Positions 25,021 to 32,986 of a stretch of DNA of 64,000 bases are shown here, piece by piece; position 1 is the stretch's first letter, and every line of letters begins with the position of its first letter. The notes under the pieces are model-generated. The model worked only from the letters and a program-made list of their open reading frames with translations, did not search any database and was not told the origin of the DNA. Source of the stretch: WTFY01 sp965220895 (GTDB taxonomy: Bacteria > Pseudomonadota > Gammaproteobacteria > UBA4575); assembly GCA_965220895.1 (NCBI GenBank), contig OZ244850.1, positions 434,001 to 498,000 of the forward strand, given 5' to 3'. The translations under genes were made by a program, and so were the position numbers.

Positions 25021-25506
25021 TCAGCGATACTGCTCCTGCGCCCTTCTGACTTCCGCGAAGACCTCGGTGCTGCCGTCCGCCTTGAGGACAAAGATCTGGT
25101 AAGGAGAAAACCGGTTTTGTGATTCCATGCCGGGACTTCCCACCGGCATTCCGGGGACGGTAATGCCCATCGCATCCTTCGGCGGGTTTTTGAAAAACTC
25201 GCGGATAAACTTGGCAGGTATGTGTCCCTCGAATACGTAGCCTTCCTGGGAGATGGCAGTGTGACAGGACCGGTACGGGCGCGCGATGCCCATGCTGGCC
25301 TTGAGTTGATCCAGATTCGACGAATTATGGACCTCCGTTTCGAAGCCCTCGTCCTCCACATGATCGACCCACTTCGCACAGCAGCCGCATTTCGGATCCT
25401 TGTACACCTCGAGCTGGACCGTATCCTGCGCCTGCTCGGCCTGGCAGGAGGGTGCGCCAAGCCCCAGTGCCAGCACGAACACGAACAGATATCGCAAATT
25501 ACTCAT
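25021..25506 (-). CDS. DUF411 family exported metal-related protein
   Basis: The 161-residue protein has a signal peptide (YLFVFVLALGLGAPSCQA), probably cleaved before residue 25. The DUF411 core is VYKDPKCGCCAKWVDHVED with a CxCC cysteine cluster, followed by SCHTAISQEGYVFEGHIPA and GITVPGMPVGSPGME. DUF411 proteins are thioredoxin-fold-like periplasmic proteins often linked to copper resistance. The exact role is not established to my knowledge. No copper efflux gene is nearby. It lies 45 bp beyond purA and may be read from the same transcript. Confidence 0.85.
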   Translation of the reverse strand: MSNLRYLFVFVLALGLGAPSCQAEQAQDTVQLEVYKDPKCGCCAKWVDHVEDEGFETEVHNSSNLDQLKASMGIARPYRSCHTAISQEGYVFEGHIPAKFIREFFKNPPKDAMGITVPGMPVGSPGMESQNRFSPYQIFVLKADGSTEVFAEVRRAQEQYR

Positions 25507-25551
25507 TAGAACGCTCCTTAAAAATCAAAACCTCTCAACACGTCCCGGGCA

Positions 25552-26841
25552 TCAATACACCGCATTGCAGGTGATGCAGTGGCTACGCTCCGGACCCGTC
25601 GAAACCAGGTCTATGGGTACGTCGGTCAGGTCCTGAATCCTGTCCAGGTACACCCGGGCCTCGCGAGGCAACCGATCCAGCTGGGTCACCCCGGAGGTGG
25701 GTTGCTGCCAGCCTTCCAGTTCCTCATAGACCGGCTCGCAGCTTGAAAATGCGCGCCCATCCATGACCAGCGGGTCGTAGGCCTGACCTTGACTGGTGTA
25801 GCCCGTGCAGACCTTGATCACCTCTAGCCCGTCCAGGACATCAAGCTTGGTCACGCACAAGCCGCCAACTCCGTTGATCCGAACGGCACGGCGCAACGCA
25901 ACGGCATCCAGCCAGCCGCAACGCCGTGCCCGACCGGTGGTGGCGCCAAACTCGTTGCCGCGCGAGGCAAGATGCCCACCAATTTCATCGGAAAGCTCCG
26001 TCGGAAACGGTCCGCCACCCACGCGCGTGGTGTAGGCCTTCACCACGCCCAGCACATGATCCAGGTCCCGCGGACCCGTTCCACTGCCGGTACATGCACC
26101 GCCAGCCGTCGTATTCGAGGACGTCACGAAGGGGTACGTACCGTGATCGATATCCAGCAGCGTGCCCTGGGCGCCTTCAAAAAGGATATTGCGTCCGTCG
26201 ACGCGCAATGCCTCGATTTTGGCTGAGACATCCGCCACCAGGGGTTCCAGGCGCGCTGCGTGGAAACGGCAGAACTCCCGCATTTCCCCAAGGTCGATCG
26301 TTTCAGACTTGAAGTATTCCCTGAGCACGAAGTTGTGGTAATCGACGATCTGTTCCAGGCGTTGGTCGCAGTATGCTTCATCGAACAGGTCGGCCACCCG
26401 CAGACCCCGCCTTGAGGCCTTGTCCTCGTAGGCGGGTCCGATGCCGCGCCCGGTCGTACCGATCGCGGCCTTGCCCCGCTTTTTTTCCCGGGCATGGTCC
26501 AGCAGGATATGGTACGGCATGATCAGCGGACAGGCCGGCGAGATCCACAGTCGCCCACCCACCTGCACGCCCTTTTGATCCAGCATGGCAAGCTCTTCCT
26601 GCAGGGCATCAGGAGCCAGTACGACGCCGTTCCCGATCAGGCATTCAACCCCTTCATGCAGGATGCCGGAAGGGACCAGATGTAAAATGGTCTTGCTGTC
26701 TTCCACCACGATCGTGTGGCCTGCATTGTGGCCCCCCTGAAACCGTACCACCGCATTGGCATGCTCGGTAAGCATGTCCACAATTTTCCCTTTTCCCTCA
26801 TCCCCCCACTGGATGCCGAGGATTGCCACACTTCTGCTCAT
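25552..26841 (-). CDS. purA: Adenylosuccinate synthetase
   Basis: PurA joins IMP and aspartate using GTP, the first committed step to AMP. The 429-residue product begins with the phosphate loop GIQWGDEGKGKIVDMLTEHA. It has the IMP-site motif GTTGRGIGPAYEDKASRRGL near residue 130 and ends with DLVSTGPERSHCI. Length equals the enteric enzyme (432). It is 7 bp downstream of hisZ, at the end of the hfq-hflX-hflK-hflC-DUF2065-hisZ-purA run. Confidence 0.97.
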   Translation of the reverse strand: MSRSVAILGIQWGDEGKGKIVDMLTEHANAVVRFQGGHNAGHTIVVEDSKTILHLVPSGILHEGVECLIGNGVVLAPDALQEELAMLDQKGVQVGGRLWISPACPLIMPYHILLDHAREKKRGKAAIGTTGRGIGPAYEDKASRRGLRVADLFDEAYCDQRLEQIVDYHNFVLREYFKSETIDLGEMREFCRFHAARLEPLVADVSAKIEALRVDGRNILFEGAQGTLLDIDHGTYPFVTSSNTTAGGACTGSGTGPRDLDHVLGVVKAYTTRVGGGPFPTELSDEIGGHLASRGNEFGATTGRARRCGWLDAVALRRAVRINGVGGLCVTKLDVLDGLEVIKVCTGYTSQGQAYDPLVMDGRAFSSCEPVYEELEGWQQPTSGVTQLDRLPREARVYLDRIQDLTDVPIDLVSTGPERSHCITCNAVY

Positions 26842-26848
26842 ATCGGAC

Positions 26849-28033
26849 TCAGTCTATCTCCTTGACACACCACTGGTGGTCTTTTTTTTCCAATACACGG
26901 TTGCACCGCATTGCCTGCGCACCGCCCTGCTGCCCCTGCAAAGCACGGATGACCCGTTCGCCCTTTTTTCTCAGCCGGTCAATGGCCGCATGCAGTTCCG
27001 GGTCCTCATCACAGGGAGCGAAGATTCCATGCCGGGAGGGTTGTGCAAGCGGAGAAATCTTGGCAAGCGCTTTCAGATCCAGACTGAAGCCGGTAGCGGG
27101 CCTGGAGTGCCCGAACACCTGCCCGATCATGTCATACCTGCCTCCTCGTGCGATCTGTTCGCCCTGTCCGGAAATATAGGCCGCGAACACCGCGCCGTTT
27201 TCGTAGTGATAGCCGCTCAGGGCGGCAAAATCGAAATGCAGCCGGATTCCGGCAATACGTTGTTTGATCCGCTCGGACAGCGCCTCGACATAGTCGATAT
27301 GCTCCATCGCTCTGCCGCCGGTCCCTTCGAGCATCTGCCTGGTCTGTCCGATGACGTCCTCATCCCCGCTGAGATCGGAAAGGGCCATCAGGGTTTCTCT
27401 CTGGGCTTCGGCCAGGGAACACTCGGCCAACAGCTGCCCGTACTCCGGCAGCGCTCTTTGCTGCAGCAGTGCCTGCAGCGCCCTGCACTGCTCTTCGCCA
27501 AGCCCGGCCTGCTCCATCATGTCTTCGAACACCCCCACGTGGCCCAGATCCAGACAAATATTCTCGATCCCCACCTGTCGCAGCGCCTCGAGCATCAGGC
27601 ATATCACCTCGACGTCACTGTCCACACCAGCATGGCCGTACAGCTCGGCTCCCAGCTGCAGGGGGCTGCGTGTCATGTCGCGCCCGCCGGGGCGGGTGTG
27701 CAGGACCGTTCCCAGGTAGCAAAAGCGTGCCGGCGCATCCTGTCGCAGCCTGTGGGCATCAATCCGTGCCACCTGCGGGGTCATGTCGGCCCGGATTCCC
27801 ATCATGCGTCCAGTGAGCTGGTCCGTGACCTTGAACGTCTGCAGGTCCAGATCGTCGCTCGGACCGACCAGCAGGGATTCCAGGTATTCAATGAGGGGCG
27901 GTATCACAAGCTCGTAGCCCCACGAGGAAAACATATCGAGCAGCGTGCGCCGGTGGTGTTCAAGCCAGGCGGCCTCATCCGGCAGGGACTCCTCGATGCC
28001 TTCCGGCAACAGCCAGCGATTGCGGTCATTCAT
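26849..28033 (-). CDS. hisZ: ATP phosphoribosyltransferase regulatory subunit HisZ
   Basis: HisZ is a histidyl-tRNA-synthetase paralogue that lacks the anticodon-binding domain. It forms the first enzyme of histidine synthesis together with a short HisG. The 394-residue product has class II synthetase motifs: GYELVIPPLIEYLESLLVG, DQLTGRMMGIRADMTPQVAR, YLGTVLHTRPGGRDMTRSPL and ARGGRYDMIGQVFG. The C-terminus is short, without the HisS tail. Position between DUF2065 and purA is common outside the enterics. Its presence implies that the organism uses the HisG short form (inference). Confidence 0.94.
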   Translation of the reverse strand: MNDRNRWLLPEGIEESLPDEAAWLEHHRRTLLDMFSSWGYELVIPPLIEYLESLLVGPSDDLDLQTFKVTDQLTGRMMGIRADMTPQVARIDAHRLRQDAPARFCYLGTVLHTRPGGRDMTRSPLQLGAELYGHAGVDSDVEVICLMLEALRQVGIENICLDLGHVGVFEDMMEQAGLGEEQCRALQALLQQRALPEYGQLLAECSLAEAQRETLMALSDLSGDEDVIGQTRQMLEGTGGRAMEHIDYVEALSERIKQRIAGIRLHFDFAALSGYHYENGAVFAAYISGQGEQIARGGRYDMIGQVFGHSRPATGFSLDLKALAKISPLAQPSRHGIFAPCDEDPELHAAIDRLRKKGERVIRALQGQQGGAQAMRCNRVLEKKDHQWCVKEID

Positions 28034-28039
28034 GGCGTC

Positions 28040-28234
28040 TCATCCACCCGGTCTGAGAATATACAGAAGAAGGACCCCGGCCGTGATGCTGACCAGTCCC
28101 GCGATCCGCAGGGCCTGTCCGGACAGCTGATCCAGCTGGGACAGCGCCTGCTTGAATTTCTCCGGCGCCAGGAAAGGGAAAATACCTTCGAGCACAAGCA
28201 CCAGTGCAACTGCGACCAGTAATTCATTCCACAT
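28040..28234 (-). CDS. DUF2065 small inner-membrane protein (YjeT-like)
   Basis: The 64-residue protein has two hydrophobic helices, ELLVAVALVLVLEGIFPFL and ALRIAGLVSITAGVLLLYIL, joined by a short charged loop (APEKFKQALSQL). This matches DUF2065, known in E. coli as YjeT and encoded at the same place after hflC. Function is unknown. It starts 25 bp after hflC and ends 6 bp before hisZ, clearly within the operon. Confidence 0.88.
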   Translation of the reverse strand: MWNELLVAVALVLVLEGIFPFLAPEKFKQALSQLDQLSGQALRIAGLVSITAGVLLLYILRPGG

Positions 28235-28259
28235 GGAAACAGGTAAGCCGGGAAAACAG

Positions 28260-29123
28260 CTAGTTTTGTTCGGATTTCTTGAAGTAACGGAAGAATTCAG
28301 AATCCGGCTGCATGATCAGGAAGTCATTGCTGCCACTGAACGTATTGATGTACGCCTTCAGGCTTCGCGTAAACCGGTAGAACTCTTCGTTACGCTGGTA
28401 CGCATCGGCATAAATCTTGGCAGACTGCGCATCGCCATCCCCGCGGATTTGCTCGGCTTCGTTGTAGGCATTGGCAAGAATGATGGTCCGCTGCTTGTCT
28501 GCTGTCGCCTGTATGACCTCGGCCTGCTCCTTGCCGCGGGCGCGAAAATCCTTGGCCACCCGGTCCCGCTCGGCACGCATGCGGTTGAACACTGACTCAC
28601 TTACATCGTCCGGCAGGTCAATCTTGCTGACGCGCACATCCACCACCTGGATTCCGAAATTCTTGGCATCCTCATTGGACTGCACCTGAATCACGTCCAT
28701 GATTTCACTGCGCTCGCCGGAAACTACCTCCTGGATCGTGCGCTTGCCGAATTCATTCTTGAGGCCATCGACAAGGATCAGTTCGAGGCGCTGGTTTGCC
28801 CGCAGTTCCTGGCCACCGGTGGCAATGAAGTATTTCTCCACATCCTCGATGCGCCACTTGGCGTAGAAATCGACCTTGACGTATTTTTTCTCACTCGTCG
28901 GAAACTCGGTGGGCGGCACGTCCAGCGTGAGGATACGCCCATCGTTGAATCTGATCTTGTGCACGATGGGAATTTTGAAGTGCAGACCGGGCTTGAGGGT
29001 CGCATCCTTGATCTCGCCAAATTGCACCTTGATGGCTTTCTGGCGCTGGTCAACCTGAAAGGTGAATGCCCAGATCGCGACGATGGTCGCGATCACGATT
29101 CCCAGGAGTATCTTGCCGTTCAT
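28260..29123 (-). CDS. hflC: HflC, modulator of FtsH protease
   Basis: HflC is an SPFH/band-7 protein that with HflK forms a large membrane cage around FtsH. The 287-residue product has an N-terminal membrane anchor (ILLGIVIATIVAIWAFTFQV). Band-7 sequence follows, with VKVQFGEIKDATLKPGLHFKIP-type residues and DVRVSKIDLPDDVSESVFNR. A helical region (RAERDRVAKDFRARGKEQAE) completes it. It starts 1 bp after hflK ends. Length is close to the enteric 334, though shorter at the C-terminus. Confidence 0.95.
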   Translation of the reverse strand: MNGKILLGIVIATIVAIWAFTFQVDQRQKAIKVQFGEIKDATLKPGLHFKIPIVHKIRFNDGRILTLDVPPTEFPTSEKKYVKVDFYAKWRIEDVEKYFIATGGQELRANQRLELILVDGLKNEFGKRTIQEVVSGERSEIMDVIQVQSNEDAKNFGIQVVDVRVSKIDLPDDVSESVFNRMRAERDRVAKDFRARGKEQAEVIQATADKQRTIILANAYNEAEQIRGDGDAQSAKIYADAYQRNEEFYRFTRSLKAYINTFSGSNDFLIMQPDSEFFRYFKKSEQN

Positions 29124-29124
29124 G

Positions 29125-30267
29125 TCAGCGGGTCCCCCGTCCGCGCCCGGACCGGTTCAGGCCACTTTGCGAGTTGTTCATGCCGACCTCCGGGGACAGC
29201 CGGTCCTGTACGATGGACGGATCACCCGTCATGGAGCGCTGCCTGACGAGCTGGTCCAGCGGCAGGTAAATCAGGTTGTTGCCGCCTTCGACATCCATGA
29301 GCAGCTTGTTGCTGTTGGCATACACCGACTCGACCGCCTCAAGATACAGCCGTTCACGCGTAACCTCCGGGGCCTTTTCATATTCGCCCAGCAATTTCAG
29401 AAAGCGCTTGGCTTCCCCTTCAGAGTTTGCGATGACGCGGTCCCGGTAGGCATCGGCTTCCTGCAGGAGCCTGGCGGCTTCACCCCGGGCCTGGGGAAGA
29501 ATGCTGTTTGCATACGCCTCGGCTTCCTTGATGTAGCGGTCATAGTCCTCCCGGGATTTGATCGCATCTGAAAATGCCGCCTTGACCGGATCCGGTGGCA
29601 GGGACTTCTCCAGGTTCACTTTCTGGATGTAGATGCCTGACCCGTACTCATCCATGATGCCTTGCAGAAGTTCACGTGTGACACTCGATATCTGCCCGCG
29701 TCCCTCGAAAAGGACAAAATCGATGGTGCTCTTGCCCACGATTTCACGCACCGCACTTTCCATGGCGTCTTTGACTGTCATGTCGGGATCGCGCAGATTG
29801 AACAGGTAGTCCTCTGCGTTCTTGATCTTGTATTGCGCTTCCAGCGCTACCTCGACGATGTTTTCGTCCTGCGTCAGCATCGAGGTCTTGTTGGTGACTT
29901 CGCGCACTTCATCGATGTTGACGATTTCAACCCGCTCGATTGGAAACGGCAGATGCCAGTTGAGGCCTGCGGTGGTGGTTTGACTGTACTTGCCAAAGCG
30001 CAGTTCAACGCCTCTTTCCGCCTGCTGAACGGTGTAGAACCCGAACCGGTCGTACACGCCCCAGATCGCAATGACTGCGATCAGCGCAAGCCACAGGTAG
30101 GGCTTTTTCGGCCCTTCCGAATCGCGTGACCCGCCGGAACCAAAAATCCCGCCGAATTTCTTGCCCAGTTTGCGAAAGACCTCATCCAGGTCAGGCGGTC
30201 CCTGATTGCTGGACTTCTGACCCCAGGGGTCGTCGTCTTTGCTGCCTTGTGGGCTGTTCCAGGGCAT
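29125..30267 (-). CDS. hflK: HflK, modulator of FtsH protease
   Basis: HflK is the second SPFH subunit of the HflKC cage. The 380-residue product starts MPWNSPQGSKDDDPWG, a Gly/Pro/Asp-rich cytosolic leader typical of HflK. It has one membrane segment (YLWLALIAVIAIWGVYDRFG) and a band-7 domain with TVQQAERGVELRFGKYSQTT and NLEKSLPPDPVKAAFSDAIK. It lies between hflX and hflC as in E. coli. Confidence 0.95.
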   Translation of the reverse strand: MPWNSPQGSKDDDPWGQKSSNQGPPDLDEVFRKLGKKFGGIFGSGGSRDSEGPKKPYLWLALIAVIAIWGVYDRFGFYTVQQAERGVELRFGKYSQTTTAGLNWHLPFPIERVEIVNIDEVREVTNKTSMLTQDENIVEVALEAQYKIKNAEDYLFNLRDPDMTVKDAMESAVREIVGKSTIDFVLFEGRGQISSVTRELLQGIMDEYGSGIYIQKVNLEKSLPPDPVKAAFSDAIKSREDYDRYIKEAEAYANSILPQARGEAARLLQEADAYRDRVIANSEGEAKRFLKLLGEYEKAPEVTRERLYLEAVESVYANSNKLLMDVEGGNNLIYLPLDQLVRQRSMTGDPSIVQDRLSPEVGMNNSQSGLNRSGRGRGTR

Positions 30268-30357
30268 AATGTTCTCTCCAAAAAATGACTGCTGAACGGA
30301 CCTAAAAAACGCTGGATGCAGTCGGGTATTGTATCAGGCTACCGGCAAAAAACTGCT

Positions 30358-31641
30358 TCAGCCTGCAAGCTGCTCGGACTGCACCGCAATCTGGTATTCC
30401 GCAAAATGCTTGACTCTTTGCGCGGGCACCTCGGCTTCGATCTGCCAATGCCCTTCATCATCGACAAATTCCTGCACGACATGATCTTTGGCATACAACT
30501 CGCTGCGTAAGTTCCCTGCAGAGGGTGGCAGGCGCAGCCAGATACACTCACACTGAATGTCAAAATACTGCCGCAACGCCCGTTCCAGCAGATCCAGACC
30601 CTGTCCCTGTAACGCAGATACCCACACCTGCTGAATGCGGCCCTGTGAATCCAACTGTATGTTGGGCAACATGTTGATCAGATCAATCTTATTGTAAACC
30701 ATAATCTGGGGTATATCCAAAGCATCAATTTGCCGGAGCACGGATTCGACCTCCAGAATATTGTGCGTTCGGTTGTCATCCCCGGCATCCACAATATGCA
30801 GCAGCAGGTCGGCTTCCCCGGTCTCCTGAAGAGTCGCATGAAACGCTTCGATCAGGTCGTGCGGCAGGTCCTGAATAAAGCCGACCGTATCCGCAAGCAC
30901 GACATGGCGGCTTTTCGAAAGTTGCATGCGTCGCAGGGTGGGATCGAGGGTCGCAAACAGCTTGTCCGCGGAATACACGTTGGCATTGGTGAGCTGGTTG
31001 AAGAGTGTGGACTTGCCCGCATTGGTATAGCCGACCAGGGCCACGGTGGGGGTCGTGGTCTTGCGCCGCGCGGCGCGTCCCTGGTTGCGCTGGATGCGTA
31101 TTTTTTCCAGGCGTTTGGAAATCTGCTTGATGCGCAGCCGCAGCAGGCGCCGGTCGGATTCCAGCTGCTTCTCCCCGGGGCCCCGCAGGCCGATGCCGCC
31201 TTTCTGGCGCTCCAGGTGGCTCCATCCCCGGATCAGGCGGGTGGAAAGATATTTCAGTTGGGCAAGCTCAACCTGCAACTTGCCCTCATAGGAACGTGCG
31301 CGCTGGGCAAAGATGTCCAGGATCAGCCCGGTTCTGTCCAGCACCCGCCTTTTGCAGATTTTTTCAAGGTTGCGTTCCTGACTCGCGGACAGCGCATAAT
31401 TGAAGATGATGATATCCGCATTCAGCAGGCTGGCCAGCTGGGCCAGCTCGGCGGCCTTGCCGCTGCCGATCAGAAGCTTCGCATCCGGCTTGTCACGCTG
31501 CACCGTGATGACGGTGACAATCTCCGCGCTGACCGAACGGGCGAGCTCCTCGAATTCACTCAGGTCCTGATTGTTGGTTACACTTCGAAACCTCGTGTGC
31601 ACGAGGATGACGCGCTCGCCTGTATCAGGGCGCTCAAACAA
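30358..31641 (-). CDS. hflX: Ribosome-associated GTPase HflX
   Basis: HflX is a GTPase that splits stalled or stressed 70S ribosomes. The 427-residue product has the N-terminal HflX domain (LLIGSGKAAELAQLASLLNA, NYALSASQERNLEKI). The G domain includes G1 GYTNAGKSTLFNQL, DTVGFIQDLPHDLIEAFHAT and NKIDL. Length equals the enteric protein (426). The best start is TTG at 31639-31641, giving FERPDTGERVILVH, which fits the family N-terminus. It is 38 bp downstream of hfq. Confidence 0.95.
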   Translation of the reverse strand: MFERPDTGERVILVHTRFRSVTNNQDLSEFEELARSVSAEIVTVITVQRDKPDAKLLIGSGKAAELAQLASLLNADIIIFNYALSASQERNLEKICKRRVLDRTGLILDIFAQRARSYEGKLQVELAQLKYLSTRLIRGWSHLERQKGGIGLRGPGEKQLESDRRLLRLRIKQISKRLEKIRIQRNQGRAARRKTTTPTVALVGYTNAGKSTLFNQLTNANVYSADKLFATLDPTLRRMQLSKSRHVVLADTVGFIQDLPHDLIEAFHATLQETGEADLLLHIVDAGDDNRTHNILEVESVLRQIDALDIPQIMVYNKIDLINMLPNIQLDSQGRIQQVWVSALQGQGLDLLERALRQYFDIQCECIWLRLPPSAGNLRSELYAKDHVVQEFVDDEGHWQIEAEVPAQRVKHFAEYQIAVQSEQLAG

Positions 31642-31679
31642 ACAATTGCTCCAGTCGGGTGAGGTGCACCGGGTGTCGC

Positions 31680-31916
31680 CTACTCCCGGCGCTCGTCGTT
31701 ATAGGGAACCTTCACCATGCGCGACGGAACGATCGTTGATATGGCATGTTTATAGACCATCTGGTTCACACTGTTTTTCAACAACACCACAAATTGATCG
31801 AAAGAGTCAACCTGGCCCTGTAGCTTAATTCCATTTACGAGATAGACTGAAACGGGAACTTTTTCCTTGCGCAGCGCATTCAGAAAAGGCTCCTGCAGGG
31901 TTTGGCCTTTTGACAT
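31680..31916 (-). CDS. hfq: RNA chaperone Hfq
   Basis: Hfq is an Sm-like hexamer that pairs small RNAs with mRNAs. The ATG at 31914-31916 gives a 78-residue protein starting MSKGQTLQEPFLNALRKEKV. The Sm1 motif VSVYLVNGIKLQGQVDSFDQ and the Sm2 motif YKHAISTIVPSR are both intact. The C-terminus is short (ending YNDERRE), lacking the long disordered tail of enteric Hfq. It lies between miaA and hflX as in E. coli. Confidence 0.97.
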   Translation of the reverse strand: MSKGQTLQEPFLNALRKEKVPVSVYLVNGIKLQGQVDSFDQFVVLLKNSVNQMVYKHAISTIVPSRMVKVPYNDERRE

Positions 31917-31975
31917 CACTGTAGTACCTCTAGTTTATTATCTATTGTTATTACTACCTGCCCGCGGGCTGTACC

Positions 31976-32941
31976 TCACCCGCCGGGTGTATCTGTAGTG
32001 TAACAGGTCGATGTTCCTATATGGGAGTGAATTGCATGATAGATATTTCCAATATCACACTGCTCGGCATGCACCCGGACCAGGTCCGCTTCGCTCCGTA
32101 ACCAGGTCAGCTGCCTTTTCGCCAGCTGGCGCGTAGCCGCCACCGCTTTCTCACACATCGTCTCATAACCGTATTCCCCGGCCAGGTGGTTCCAGGCCTG
32201 CCTGTAGCCTACCGAGCGGATCGACGGCAGGCCGCCGTGCAACTCCTCCCTGCGCCACAATGCCTCTACCTCGCCCAGGAAACCGCGGGCCAGCATGCTA
32301 TCAAAGCGGCCCTGGATGCGTTGATGCAAGCGGCCACGGTCCTGTGGGATCAGCGCAATTTTCAGGGCGCGAAACGGGGAGCCGGGTGCTTTGGATTTCG
32401 CATGCCATGCACTGATCGGCAGGCCACTGGCCTCATAGACCTCCAGGGCACGCTGGATGCGTTGCGGATCGTTCGGATGGATCTGGGCACCCGCCTTCGG
32501 ATCGATCCGGGCAAGCCGCGCATGCAGGGCTTCCCAGCCCAGGGCCTGTGCCTCGCGGTTGATCTTCTCCCGGATCCGGACATTGGCACCGGGCATGCTG
32601 GACAAGCCGCGCAACAGGGTACGGAAATAAAGCATGGTGCCACCCACCAGCAGGGGAATGTGCTTGCGGGCATGGATGGCACGGATCTGCTGCAGGGCGT
32701 CTGCCCGGAAGTTTGCCGCCGAATAGGTTTCTAGCGGGTCCAGGATGTCGATCAGGTGATGGGGCACGGTCTGCAGGACGGTCTTGTCCGGTTTGGCAGA
32801 ACCGATGTCCATGCCCCGGTAGATCATGACCGAGTCCACGCTGATGATCTCGCACGGGAACTGCGCGGCAATGCTCAAGGCGAGCTCCGTCTTGCCGCTG
32901 GCGGTCGGGCCCATCAGGCACACTGCAGGAATCGCATCCAA
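31976..32941 (-). CDS. miaA: tRNA dimethylallyltransferase MiaA
   Basis: MiaA adds a dimethylallyl group to A37 of tRNAs reading codons that start with U. The 321-residue product has the P-loop CLMGPTASGKTELALSIAAQ, the motif ISVDSVMIYRGMDIGSAKP and LLVGGTMLYFRTLLRG. Length is typical (316). The start appears to be TTG at 32939-32941, because the next ATG would remove residues just before the P-loop. It lies between mutL (45 bp upstream) and hfq. Confidence 0.95.
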   Translation of the reverse strand: MDAIPAVCLMGPTASGKTELALSIAAQFPCEIISVDSVMIYRGMDIGSAKPDKTVLQTVPHHLIDILDPLETYSAANFRADALQQIRAIHARKHIPLLVGGTMLYFRTLLRGLSSMPGANVRIREKINREAQALGWEALHARLARIDPKAGAQIHPNDPQRIQRALEVYEASGLPISAWHAKSKAPGSPFRALKIALIPQDRGRLHQRIQGRFDSMLARGFLGEVEALWRREELHGGLPSIRSVGYRQAWNHLAGEYGYETMCEKAVAATRQLAKRQLTWLRSEADLVRVHAEQCDIGNIYHAIHSHIGTSTCYTTDTPGG

Positions 32942-32986
32942 CGGTCTTGAATTCAGATCTGCGGAATCTGCACAGGGCCGGTCATG

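Noticed and set aside
26756..28222. Open plus-strand frame of nearly 490 codons
   Set aside because: It is fully antisense to purA and hisZ and shows no family-like sequence or good ribosome binding site.
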